Source: Phlebopus portentosus (taxonomy: Eukaryota > Basidiomycota > Agaricomycetes > Boletales > Boletinellaceae). From it: a stretch of 64,000 bases of DNA. The DNA is taken from NCBI GenBank assembly GCA_037892935.1, contig JAYXKI010000008.1, forward strand, positions 1,674,001 to 1,738,000, in the 5' to 3' direction. The notes beneath the pieces were generated by a model. That model was given only the letters and a program-made list of their open reading frames with translations, made no database searches and was not told where the DNA came from. Shown piece after piece: positions 34,976 through 46,791 of the stretch (within the stretch, counting starts at the first letter, position 1; each line of letters opens with the position of its first letter). The position numbers and the translations under genes were made by a program.

Positions 34976-37438
34976 GTGGAGCTAACTGACGAGCAACAAG
35001 CGGCCCTCCCTGCAAACTCTAGGTGGAGTGCTTCGCGAGGACATTACATTGTCAAAGCAGGGAATCAAGTCTTCAGCGCCTGGTGGGACGAGACTGCCAA
35101 GAGGTGGTACTCCCAGAGGAAAGGAAAGTCCCTCCACTGGAGAGTGAAACAAGAAGGCAACGTAGATGAGCCCTCGCCCCCTACTCCAACGCAACCAACG
35201 GCCCCCTTACCAGACCCATCGAATTCGACCACTCAAGCATCAGCTCCCCCTGTCGAGCCTTCACTGGCGTTTGGAAAATTCCAAGAGCCAGTGCCGCTCA
35301 TACCGAGTGAAGAAGACGAAGAAGAAGAAGAAGAAGAACACAAGATGTCATTGTCAAAGGAAGCGATAACTGATCTCGTGATGGCGGTCGTGCTAGCGCT
35401 CCAAGCTGCAGGCGAAGGTGCAAACCAAGGATCAAAGGTGTCGAAGAAGGTCCATGTCGCCAAACCAAGAGACTTCGATGGCAAACATGATTATGTGGAC
35501 TTCAAGCGAGAGCTGCATCTCTACATCTACGCATCCGAGTCAGAGTTCAGGACAAACAAGAGTAAGATTATGTTCACCCTGTCCTACATGAAGAGTGGTG
35601 CTGCAGCTCGCTGGGCAGAAAGTTACACCAGTGGAGCAGTTGATGAAGATGGCAACCTGATGTTCACAGATGGCTGGGATGCCTTCTTGAAGAAGCTGGA
35701 CACATCATTCGATGACCCCACCAGATCCCAGAAAGCCTTTGAACGACTAGACACGATGTACCAAGGGGATCTCAATGCCGACGAGTTCTTCAACAAGTTT
35801 GACATTTGTCGAGTAGATGCTGGCCTAGCAACAGAGGCACACGATAAATGGTTAATGAGTCGTCTGAAGAGGACGCTAAACCCAAAGATCGTTGAAGGTA
35901 TCATGAGATTGCCCAATGAACTGACATCGTATGAAGAATTCAAGAAGGCTGCCGTCAAGGTCGACAGGGTCAAACGCCAAATCAGGGACCTGATGGCCGA
36001 ACATTGGAGAAAGACAATTAGTTTGACAGCGATGAAGCCAGCTCCGGCACCACCGATGAGATGTTCTATGCCGCTGAATCGTGTCTGCTGGCTCTGAAGG
36101 CCAACTGACAGTCTGAAGGTCTGAGTTCGACCTCTGGGGGTCAACCAGATGTGTACAATGTAAGAGGGAGTGTCTAAAATGTGAGGAGTGTATGCTGGTG
36201 TCGAGGGGAATGGCTTAGAGAAGGGGGAAACAAAATACAAAAGGGTGCCGTGTCAGAAGTGTAAGCTGAGCCACCTACTCTGAGGTCGAAAACTAGCTAG
36301 CTAAGACGATGATGTAAAATAAGAGATCAAAAGTACTCGTCGACACAATCCTAACAGATCAAGAATCACAATGAACGGATAAGAAATGAAGGAGATACAG
36401 ACTGAACAAGATATCGGAAAACTATCGTAAAATCGGAACTTGGCTAAATGAAGCGGAACTCTGCGGAACTCGTGGGTGAAAATACTCGAAGATGAAGAAC
36501 AATGAGACGAATCGAACGAATGCTGGACCGAGGTGATCGGTGGAGAACTGATGGAGATATAGCAAAATCGACGATCTGCTGGGCTGGAGTATATGCACAA
36601 CTGGTGCAACTGTCGGAACTGGACTGGAACTCGAGGGAACGGACTTAGACGAAGCTGGGAGACTAGGGAACTTGACTGGAGATGATATGAGTCGAAACTG
36701 GGGCGTTCTGGGGCTCCCCCTTTTCATTAGAGCGGCACAGGAGGCTTATATACAGTAGTGAGCCACCCATACAACAAAGGCTCGAAACATGATTCAGGAA
36801 GATAAATAAGAAAAGAAACCAAATAAAATGTAAATATGGACATCCAACCAAGTCATCTGCATCACAGCCTGTTGCCTGAAAGGGGTAGACAATAGAGAGT
36901 GAGGCTGGATGGAGGGGAACAGAAGGCTGCTGAACCGTAAATGCACAACCTACTGATCCACACTGCAGATCCTTCCACATATGGTCAAGGTCAATCGTTC
37001 TGATGATCGGCATGTCAGATCGTCCAAATAGAGTAGATCCGAGCTCAAATCCGCAGGTATCTCTACACCGCCTCAACAAGCAGCTCGTCCTTTCATACCC
37101 CCTGCTCAAGATCATCGTGATGCTACGGGAGTAACGTATGGAGGCTTAGGACAACCCATGGACGTGATGATGAACCAGGCGCATCGTACACGTGCTTGTT
37201 ACAAGTGTGGTCAGGTGGGCCACTACATCAGGGAATGCCCACGAGGTCATGAAGTGATACGTGCTATCATTGTGGCCTTTGTTCCAGAAGACAGAGAAGT
37301 GCTCCTCGAAGAGCTCGGTCAAGTGAAGGAATCCTCCTTTGAAGAGGTCGAGGTCTGAGCAGTGCCCACTGAGCTAGAAGAATTAGTGGAAGGCGAGGGT
37401 TTTCCAGAAGACCAGGTGTAGACGTTAGAACGACTGGT
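34976..37438 (+). pseudogene. Element D gag (split by solo LTR-C)
   Basis: Gag forms the particle that packages the element RNA. The frame is open from 34889; the true start is uncertain because a TAG lies just upstream. 34976-36074 contains VAKPRDFDGKHDYVDFKREL, MKSGAAARWAESY, AFERLDTMYQGDLNADEFF, a typical Ty3 gag core. Removing the LTR-C insertion (36075-37077 plus one CCGC) joins CSMP to PQQAARPF and brings in the zinc knuckle CYKCGQVGHYIREC. The frame then ends with TGA, TAG (probable CAG) and TAA by 37475. The listed end includes the acidic tail. Confidence 0.85.
36075..37077 (+). mobile_element. Solo LTR-C in element D gag
   Basis: 1003 bp, TGAATCGTGTCTGCTGGC...GGTATCTCTACA, with the 4-bp duplication CCGC at 36071-36074 and 37078-37081. 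Exact removal restores the gag frame through the zinc knuckle. It keeps most CpGs relative to C' and C'', so it is the youngest LTR-C copy in the window. Confidence 0.95.
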
Positions 37439-37462
37439 CGGTCTCCTAAAGGACTCTTTTCG

Positions 37463-40291
37463 TTGGACTCGTTAAAATATAATCATCCTGCTGTACAATA
37501 TCAAGATGCAAATATCAGTGACAGTTTCACCCTTCGAAAGATCCTTACCGACGTGCTGCCAGATGAATCTGAAGATGACGACAATGACTTTGAAGTCTAT
37601 GAAGATTTATTTGTCAGAAGAACAGATGCACAAGCAGGTGAATTGAGAGAGGAAGAGCGGAATCAAACTGCTATAAAAAATGAGGTTGTGGCGGAAGCAC
37701 CTTACCGCGAGAACGTTGTTGCTCAGGCGAACGTCACTGAAGCAGTGTGGGATGTGGTAGGCAGACGCATGGCTGAGGTATAGCATGAGGGCATTGTGGA
37801 CGCGGATCAGTTCGTGTGACGGGTGGGAGGAAAAGAGTTGGATGCCTTTGTTAGCATCATACACCCAAAGGTAGCAGGTGATGATGAAGTGGACTTGTTG
37901 AACCCCCTACTTGAAGAGGAAAACTTCATCGATGCTCATGCGCTGATCGACTCAGGATGCACAGGCTCATGCATCGACGAAGGTTTTGTCAAACGGTATG
38001 GTTTCCCCACTCAAAGGTACATTCGGCCTAGACCAGTCTTCAATGCTGACGGAATAAGCAACGAGGCTGGATTGATCAAGGAATACGTAGTTGTACGAAT
38101 GTTCTTTGGGAAACACGAGGAAGAGATTCGACTGGCAGTGACATCCTTAGCGTCAAGCAACATCTTCCTTAGACATGACTGGTTGACAAAGCATAACCCT
38201 GAGATTGATTGGAGGTTGGGAACAGTTAAGTTCACCCATTGCCCTGACGAATGTGAGTTGTCACTATCAAGCAAGGAGATAGACAAAGAGTTTGTGAGGA
38301 ATATGTGGATGAAGGAAGTGACAAAATGGCCGCCTTACCTGGAGGAATATGCTGATGTCTTTAGTGAGGAATCGTTCGAACACTTACCAAACCACCAAAC
38401 GTGGGACCATGCTATTGACCTGAAACCGAATTTCAAACCCAGCGACTGCAAGGTTTACCCGTTATCGCCAAAAGAACAAGAAGCAATGAGGGAGTTCATT
38501 GAGGAAAACCTAGTGTCAGGACGTATCCAACAGTTGAAATCTCCAATGGCATCACCATTCTTCTTTATCAAGAAAGAGGATGGGAGCTTACGAGCAATCT
38601 AAGACTACCGAAAACTCAATGAAGGGACGATCAAGAACAAATACCCGTTGCTACTGATAAATGAGCTCATCGACAAGGTCAAGGATGTGAAGTACATCAC
38701 GAAGCTTGACATTCATTGGGGATACTACAACATCCAGATTCGCAAGGGAGACGAGTGGAAGGCAGCATTTCAGACAAATCTAGGCTTATTCGAACCCACA
38801 GTCATGTTCTTCGGCTTGTGTAATGCACCAGCGATGTTCCAAGGCTTTATGAATGACATCTTTTAGGAGCTAATTCATGAGGGTATTGTCATCATTTACC
38901 TCGATGACATTCTCATCTTCTTGAATGATCTAGAGGAACATCGCAGGCGCACTAAATGAGTCTTTGAGATCCTTCACCAAAACAGACTTTTTCTAAAGCC
39001 GCAGAAGTGCGAGTTCAAAGTTGACACAGTCAAGTACCTCGGGCACATCATTGGCAATGGCGAAGTTTGAATGGATCCTAAGAAGACGGCAGCAGTACAG
39101 GACTGGCCAGTTCCAAGGAACATCCACAAACTACAACAATTCCTGGGACTAGGAAATTGGTTGCGACGTTTTGTTAAGGATTACAGTTCAGTCGTCAAAC
39201 CCCTGACTACACTGACAGGTAAGGTGGAATGGAAGTGGGGCGAAGATGAGAAGGCAGCGTTCGAGGAATTGAAGCATCATTTGAGTAGTCCTCCCGTGTT
39301 AGCGATACCCAACAACAAGGACCCTTTCTGTGTAGAAGCAGATGCGTCGGACTTTGCAACTGGTGGAGTCCTTCTCCAGAAACAAGATGGCAAATGGAAG
39401 GTGATTGCTTATCGGTCGTCAACATTCCTAGAGGCAGAGTGAAATTTTGAGATTTACGACAAGGAAATGCTCGCCATCGTTCAAGCCCTAAAGGAATGGT
39501 GACAATATCTCCAGGGAGCTAACCAACCTTTTGAGGTATGGACAGACTATGCAAATCTAACGTACTTCCGATCACCGCAGAAGCTAAATCATCGACAAGC
39601 TCGTTGGCAACTCGATTTAGCTGAGTTCAATTTCATGCTAGTCCATAAACCTGGAAAGACATTGGGAAAAGCCGATCTGTTATCACGCTGGGCTGATTAT
39701 GACAAGGGCGAGCGCAATAACGAGAACATGACTTTTGTCAAGAAGGAATGGCTGGTTAGAGGAATGGTTCAGACGTCAAGAGAGGTACTCGTCGAAAAGG
39801 TTGTGGAAGTGCAGAGACAAGAGGATGAGGGAGTGAGGCCAAAGGACGTCGAGAAGAGAGGGGACATGTGGAGAAAGGGCCGTCGGCTATATGTACCAGT
39901 GAGCATCAGAGAGAACGTCATGAAGGAACACCATGACTCGACCCTGGCAGGACATCCAGGAGCGACAAAGATGATCCAGCTGATAGCACGCAGGTACTGG
40001 TGGCCGAGGATGAGTGCAGATGTGCAGGTGTATGTGCGGGAGTGTGATCGTTGTCAGCAGACAAAGGCTCTAAGGACAATGAGAGCAAAGGTTTTGCACC
40101 CTAATGAGGTGCCGGAGGCGCCAAGGCAGATTGTCATGGTCGACCTAATCGGAGAGTTGCCAGAATCGAATGGGTTCAATGCGATTTGCGTAGTGGTTGA
40201 TTGCTTTAGCAAACAAATCCATGCGATTCCAACGACAACAAAGTTAACGGCTGAAGGCATGGCTAGGATCTACAGAGACCATGTCTTCCGA
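37463..40291 (+). pseudogene. Element D protease-RT-RNase H-integrase, first part
   Basis: One frame runs the whole length, interrupted only by point stops. Protease: [13 protein letters not shown] and [12 protein letters not shown]. Reverse transcriptase: [55 protein letters not shown], then the catalytic YLDDILIF. RNase H: FCVEADASDFATGGVLLQK, YDKEMLAIVQALKEW. Integrase: HHCC finger HHDSTLAGHPG...CDRCQQTKA and the first catalytic Asp in MVDLIGEL. Stops at RAI*DYR, DIF*ELI, RTK*VFE, GEV*MDP, EAE*NFE and KEW*QYL are each one C-to-T or G-to-A step from the family codon (Gln, Arg or Trp). The frame breaks at 40291 where element B entered. Confidence 0.9.
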
Positions 40292-41918
40292 TGAAACTCC
40301 TGTGGACGTTCTGATGCCAGACAGGGAGTGTATAGTTCGAGGGGCTGCCCTAGAATACCTTCAAACGGTCAGCAGAGAATTACACCCGAGCTAAGGGCAC
40401 AAAGGAGTGGAGGAAAATAGGGATAGACAATGGAAGGGCTTGGTGAGAACCGGGGATATGAGGGAAGCGCTCGAGGAGGAATTCCGAGGGTAGTCTTCTC
40501 CCGAGATCAACGGTGGCGGTGCGAAGGCTAAATTGACTCTCCGGCTCAGCTGCGAGCTCTGGACTAAAGCCGACTAACCCAAGGCACAAGAACTAAACTA
40601 ACTAAGCTACGCTAGTCGAACCACCAACCCGAACGTGACTAATCGACTGTGCTAACACACTGGCAAGCGACTGCAGCCGATCTCACTCGTAGTCTAAAGT
40701 GTCAGAACGCGGTGTAATGATTCGAAACGCGATACGATGGACGAAGGACAATTGCTGAGTGAGTCGAAATGTGATGCGAGGGATGGAGGTGCGAAACGAT
40801 GACGGAAGGGGACTGAGAGAATTGAAGGATATGTGTGGGATGATTAAACTGACCGTTTCTGATCGAAACGATGCGGAATAGCGCCGGGCTGGTCTTGAGG
40901 AAGCGGAGAGTGGAAAGTCAAGAGGAAAGGGGTGATATGGTGTCCTTTCCCGACGACAATGGAGAGGAGAAGGTGTTGCGAGACCAAATGCGAGCGGTAC
41001 GCAGAGTAACTGGGTTACGAGTGAAACCGGGTGAAACGGATCGAAACACGTGAGGGGGTCTTGTTTCGGGTGAGAGAAGATAGAGAAGCCTTTATACGAT
41101 GACGGCGAACTATACGAATGCACGAACGGCTCTACTGCAAAGAGAGATCACCGATCGACTGTACAGAACATGAAATGTCATATATTAGACTATAGAGACG
41201 AGAGAGTCCACTACGAACAAGTAGACTAGCGGTCGAGAGGCTTTGAGACGATGTGAGAACTGCAAGCTAAGCTCCCACTAAGCTCCGACTCAGCTGTCCT
41301 CTACTACAAGAGTCGTGCTATATTTATACTAAACGTCCAAGACTGAGCCTCCCAGCGGTCAGAGAACCTACGTCATAAAGAAAAGGGAATGCATATCGCT
41401 ATCTACAAAGGAGAGGAGCGCATAGGAATGGTTTAAGGGACACATAGGTCAAAAGAAACAATACTAAGCATGTCTGGAACGAGAGCATAATGGATTAAAG
41501 GGGACGCATATAGAAAGGTCAGAAAATGTGCGGAACCTTCGGAACCGGGTCTCTTTGAGCGGAACGAAGCGGAACTCGGGGAAACGACTCGGAAGGGCTC
41601 TGGCTAGCCTGACAAGGTAAGTCTGCGATGTTTAACAAAGGAGAGGGACTGAGGACGAGGTTGCAGGGTCAAATCTCTTTGTCTGGAATGCGGATCCGAG
41701 GTCCGGAGACTTGTGATCGACGCGTGCAAACTCGATGCCGTGATTCTCCCATCTTGATGGCCGGTCAAAGAACGGTGCACGTGCCATCTGGACTATGGCG
41801 TTCTTGCTAAGTCTACTCGTTCGAGCGAAACCAGTCGAAACCGAGCGAAACCAATCGGAACACCACGGAACTGGTCGTAACGACTCCGTACGTTCCCAAG
41901 CTTCAGACTTACTCTTCA
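40292..41918 (-). repeat. Element B 3' LTR
   Basis: Starts (plus strand) TGAAACTCCTGTGGACG and ends ...GACTTACTCTTCA. Same family as the LTR-B copies at 1, 10049, 57343 and 62788. Confidence 0.95.
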
Positions 41919-41928
41919 TCTCCCGGGT
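41919..41928 (-). promoter_or_regulatory. Polypurine tract of element B
   Basis: On the minus strand AACCCGGGAGA directly precedes the LTR start TGAAGAG. The same AACCCGGGAGATG string precedes LTR-G at 59427-59439, which identifies LTR-G as the 3' LTR of relative B2. Confidence 0.65.
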
Positions 41929-43328
41929 TCATGAAATAGTGACCGTCCGCGGTCACTCCCATCTCAATCCGACGTGTGGGAGTTTCGAAGCATAACGCGT
42001 CGCGTCCAAATTTTCTTCCGCTGTCATCTCTTCTTCATTCTCCAACATGTTCACTTCCGAAGAAATTGTCACGCTCTTGGGACCCATCAACTCCGATGAT
42101 GACTGGAAGGCAGCGGTCATGAAATTCGAGGCAGACGTCGCCTTGGCCAGGTCGGCAATGGATGAACTAGACCATGGTGTCACAACGGTAATTCTGCCGG
42201 ATAAGACAAAACCGGTCGAATGGATCGCGCCTACAGGTTCGATGACGGTTCGGTGGTTGACGAATCTGGTGATGGAATCTTTGATGGATGGGTGGAAGGC
42301 AACCACGGTGCGTAAACCGCGCACTCTAATCAAGAATTTTTTGTTAACAAAATTCGACAGGCACGGAAGGAAGCGTTGGAGCAAGTCCGTCCCAAAGGAA
42401 CGAAAGAAGTCTGGTCGGAGACGGCGTACTCCAACTACTGCGACACAGACGCTCTCCTATGGACGCTGTACTATGATCGATGGGAATTTTACACCAGGAT
42501 GGAGACCAAACGACGAGCTTTCTTCTGCAGACGCAGGGTTCCATTCCATCCTGCCTCGTTCGATTTGATTCGTGGGTTCTTCTTGGGCGAATCGTTCCCT
42601 CCAATGTTCCCGAAACCGCGCCCTGACATCGAAAATGCTCTCGAGAACGTGAGAATGGAGAGCTCCAAGTTCCAACAAACGGCGAGGTTCACCGGCAACA
42701 TGGACTACACGCGAGACGAAGCTGTCCGGAGTCACATAGGTACTTCTTCTTGTCTATCATCTCCATCTAATCCTTCCTACAGCAAGCGTTCGAATATTGG
42801 GAGGATATCGAGCAACGACACCTTCGTGCAGGGCACATCCTTTGCATCGACAGGGTGAAATTGAGAACGGTCCGGCTCCTCTGGGAATACTACGGCTATT
42901 CCATCCTTCGTCGTCGGCTCTATCAACTTGTTCGTGCTCAGGAATCCGAAATGCAACAACAACAACAGCAACAACAACGATCCCAACAAGTGCTGTCTGA
43001 ACCTTCTCAACCTCTTTCTCAACCGCAACAACAACAGCAGCAACAACCAATGTTGCCTGAACAATTTCCTCCGCAACAACAACAACAGCAGCTACATCAA
43101 ATGCTGCCTCAGGATGTCAATAGTCCAATGGAGGTTGATTCCGCTCCTCTTCAGGTCGAAACTGGCAAAATGATTGAGGACGGAGAGGTCGCAGAACTGG
43201 TCGAAATGCTCGAAACTGGAGCGGAACATTTGGAAGGGGCTAGCCGTTCTACACCCTTAACCTCACTCGAACCTACAATGCTCGAGATTGAGCTTCGCGA
43301 GAGTGAAAGATGAGAAGAAGAAGAACGC

Positions 43329-45311
43329 TGTAGTGCCCTGGCCAGTCCTGTGCCAGGACACTCATACTATGGCTCTCCCCTACTTCAGATACCATATCCC
43401 TTCGCCGCCTACACCTCAGAGGACCAAGGCATACTCATACCACACTCTAGAGGCCATACGAGCACATATCTATAGATTCTAGCCTACGCTTCCCCCTGCG
43501 GCGCCCTCCGAGAGTCCAGACGAGTCCGCCGCTGGCTCCCTGGCACCCATACACATCCGCCGAAGGCTCCTACCCAGCACCAGACACCATAGGAGATGTC
43601 CCCCAATCATTATAGGCCTTCGTTATTACAATTCCTCATACGTACAGGCTCGAGGCGGATTTGGACACCCCTGCGGCGGCCCCCCAAGCCTCAGATTGGT
43701 CCGGCGGCCACTCAGGCGTCCTCAGGTGCCCTCGCCGAGGCCTCCTACAACTTACCAGGCAGTCCCCCAAGGCCTATGGATTTATCTAGTATCATCCCTG
43801 CTCATATGCCACTAAAGGCCGCAGTTTTACGAATCCGCCGCCGATCGAGCGGCGACTTGCAGATCCGCCGCTCCGGCGCCCTCCTTAGTTACCATGGATC
43901 GCCTACACTCTATATTGAGTGCGGCGGCGGCCTTGGGCGGCCCAGAGACCCTGACTGATGCGCCCTCTATCTCATATATGCGATATGAGCCTCCGAACAT
44001 CGGCCCCGATGTTTCCCGACTTCTCCCCAAGCAGCGGGCGACTCTAGACCATATATGGCAGTCAGGCATGTGGTACAGCGGCGTGCCAAGCCACCGACCG
44101 CCGCCGCCAAGCCAGACTCCGCCGGCGCCCGTTTTATTGCAGATACACGATATATCATACTATTGGATAGCCCCCTCACGTTGGCGCTGCTATACGCCTC
44201 CTAGATGCTCCGGCGGCGGCCCTTGGCGAGCCCAGTGACTCAGGAGATGTTGTCAGACAGTAGGACTCATCGGCGAGAGCAGTAGAGTATATATAGAGTG
44301 TATATTCATCAGTAGACGACACCACATACCAGATACAAGAGCACATTCATAGCAGAGAGCTTCCACATCATACAAGGGCCAGGGTTCGAGATTCCCTCAC
44401 TCTGAGCTCCCCCTCATGTACTGAGCTCCCCCATTGACTATATACTACCCTTGACTCGTCGTTCTATTCTCCTTCGGCGCCTCTGACATTTAGTGTGTGA
44501 GTCAGGACTGGGAACCTACCCCCAAACGTCCGCCGCACTCCATTGTACCTGTCGGGCGGCCTCTATTCAACCTCGGCGGCCCTCCGGCGACACGGGCCTT
44601 CTGTCCTACACCCCTGCGGCGTCTTTTCCAGTTACTCGCCGCATGTTGTCCCTTATATTCATCATAGACGGCCCCTACCTTTCATTTATCTGGTTTACGC
44701 TACTGCGGTGGATTTGTACACGCTCCCTCGTCCCCGGCGGCCCCCTATTCGACCTCGGCGGCCCTCCGGTGACACAGGCCTTCCATTGTATTCCCCCTCG
44801 GCGTCTTGTTCATCTACTCGCCGCACGTTACGCCTCGTATCCGTCGTATACGGTCCCTACCTTTCATTTATCCAGTTTACGCTACCGCGGCGGATTTGTA
44901 CGAGCTCCCTCGTCCCTGGCGGCCCCCTATTCGACCTCGGCGGCCCTCCAGCGACACAGGCCTTCCATTGTATTCCCCCTCGGCGTCTTTTTCACCTACT
45001 CGCCGCACGTTACGCCTCATATTCGTCATATACAGTTCCTAGCTTCCTCCTACTGAGATTGCGCTACTCCGGCGGACTCCTGTGACCTCCCCTTCGGTCC
45101 GGCGGACCTACTAGAGCATTCCTTTCATACCTCGGCATCACTAGGCCACTCCCCCACGTCTCTGACGGTCTTTGGCACCTGCCAGGTGGTTAGTGGTTGG
45201 AGTCTGATAGCTTGAGGCTTCGTTTCTGGAGGTTTCTTCACACATTCAGCTCCCTTAGTAGGACGGACATCTGTAGCGCCTTCAGATAGAGAGACCACCC
45301 AGAATACCACA
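43329..45311 (+). mobile_element. LTR-like insert E (probable solo LTR)
   Basis: 1983 bp starting TGTAGTGCCCTGGCC and ending ...CAGAATACCACA, with the 4-bp duplication ACGC (43325-43328, 45312-45315). Removal joins the two parts of the accessory gene in frame. TATATATA at 44288-44295 is a candidate promoter. The sequence is CpG-rich with GCGGCGGCC words, unlike the rest. No internal retroelement region is present. Confidence 0.85.
44540..45055. repeat. 182-bp tandem repeats in insert E
   Basis: CTATTCRACCTCGGCGGCCC recurs at 44563, 44745 and 44927, an exact 182-bp period, with nearly three units. Open frames across it are repeats of each other and are not taken as genes. Confidence 0.8.
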
Positions 45312-45794
45312 ACGCGCTGCTCAACGCGCCAAAATCTCCCGGATGGCTGCCAAAATCGAGGCCAACATGCGACGACGGCTGGATGCAGGGACTCGCTGCA
45401 TTTATGGTGTTCGGCAAGTGGTGGACTCGGACGAGGAGACTCCTGCGATTCAGGAAAGTCCTGAGAGTCCTCCTCCTGGTCATCGGGGAGAAGACTCCGT
45501 TGTCATGAGTCCAGGCAACGGAGGAATGGATATCGGTGATGTGGGAATGGAGGCGAATGAGCCGTTTGAGGCAGACGCAAGCCTTGAAGAGATTCAGGCT
45601 CTCAATACCGCGAGCAACAACAACAACAGCAACAACAACAACAACAATAGCGGTACTGCTGCTGTTCCGCACGAAACTGTCGAAACGCAAGCGAGACGCG
45701 TTTCTCCGGCACGATGAGCGTCTTCTCAACCTGAGGCTGGTCCTTCTAGGATTCCGGCTAATAGTGGTGGTTCTGAAGGTGACGACAACGATAA

Positions 45795-45828
<34 letters not shown>

Positions 45829-46344
45829 AATGGTGACGAATGATTGGGCGATGGGCGCGTTCGTCATCGGGTTCCGTGCGACCAGTGCCAGAAGCGTGGC
45901 CGTGATTGCGTGGGTCTTCCGCAGAGGACCTGCGCTCCGTGCTTGAAGCAGGCGAAGGGCTGTAGTCTAGCCACGAAGGGCAGGGCTGTAGCCGCGAAGC
46001 GTAAGGCAGCTCGGGAGGCACGCGATCGGGAAGCAAAACGCCGGAAAGTCACGGCTCTGGCGGCCAGATCTGTGGGTGGTCGCGTTGAGCATGAGGCTCT
46101 GCAGCGGGAGGTTGGGGAATCCGAGCTGCAGTTCATGCTGGCGCGGATGGATCACCGGGACAAGGTCCTGTCCCGGATGCTGAACAAATTCAGCGTCCTC
46201 GTAGCGCAGGCGCATGCGGATCGTCGTCTGCTGCTCGAGTTGGCTGGGGTGAAGATGGGGGAAGGTGAAGACAAGGAAGAGGAAGATAGAGGGGAAGTGG
46301 AGAGGGTTCGTCAGTCGAAGGGGAAAGGTAGGGCTCGGGAATAG

Positions 46345-46791
46345 AGTATAATTGTCGTGTATGCTCTATGTCCTGGTCGGACTTTTGTAAAATAGAAAAA
46401 GAAAAGGACAAAAGAAAAAGAAAAATAACTTGTACTGTACATAGTTGTTTTTATAGTTAATTTATATGATTTTGTTTCGGTTTTTGTGAATTTACGTGTG
46501 ATCGAGCGAGACTGAGTGAAGACTAGAAGAATAGATCAAAGAATTCAAGGAATAGGATGAAAGGAAACTGATACGAAGTGAATTGAGGCGTTTCGCCGTC
46601 GTTCCGCTGTTTTGAACGGCGAAACCGTGCGGAACTGCGTATTAAGTAAAGTACACGCGTTAGATCCTATAGTGGATCACGCTAGCAGAGATGAAACTAT
46701 AGAAGGAGAATTGGAAGATTAGAATTGATCAAAGGCAGAGAGAGAGAGAATCGGAATAAGTAAGGAGCATATATGAAGGGAAAAGAATGAT
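46345..46791. other. Convergent 3' ends in element B
   Basis: An A-rich stretch (AAAAAGAAAAGG words at about 46390-46425) and AT-rich DNA between the 3' end of the accessory gene (+) and the 3' end of pol (-). It probably holds both untranslated tails. No gene is seen. Confidence 0.5.

Larger units (their letters stand above)
42047..46344 (+). pseudogene. Antisense accessory gene of element B, Zn(II)2Cys6-type protein
   Basis: Exon 1 42047-42307; intron 42308-42360 (GTGCGT...GACAG); exon 2 42361-42739; intron 42740 to about 42786; exon 3 to 43328. After insert E the same frame resumes at 45316 and ends at TGA 46342-46344, about 736 codons. The N-terminal half (RWEFYTRMETKRRAFF, PFHPASFDLIRGFF) is unknown to me. 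A poly-Gln stretch, an Asn-rich stretch and a poly-Asp run follow. Near the C-terminus CDQCQKRGRDC...CAPCLKQAKGC has the spacing CX2CX6CX7CX2CX6C of fungal zinc clusters, which bind DNA. A basic region and an acidic tail end the protein. In-frame TGA codons at 43311, 45715 and 45841 fit CGA or TGG changes. The gene starts 128 bp from the 3' LTR and is antisense to pol. Confidence 0.8.

Noticed and set aside
40683..41123. Open frame of about 146 codons repeated in every LTR-B copy (also 10856-11284, 53118-53558, 63184-63621)
   Set aside because: It is low in complexity (Ser/Pro/Phe/His-rich), has no motif, and its conservation is explained by the LTR sequence itself being repeated.
42928..43173. 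Asn-rich frame overlapping the accessory gene
   Set aside because: It is the shifted reading of the poly-Gln codon run (CAA to AAC).
44493..45085. Two overlapping frames of 180-187 codons in insert E
   Set aside because: They are translations of the 182-bp tandem array in two phases, without recognisable domains.
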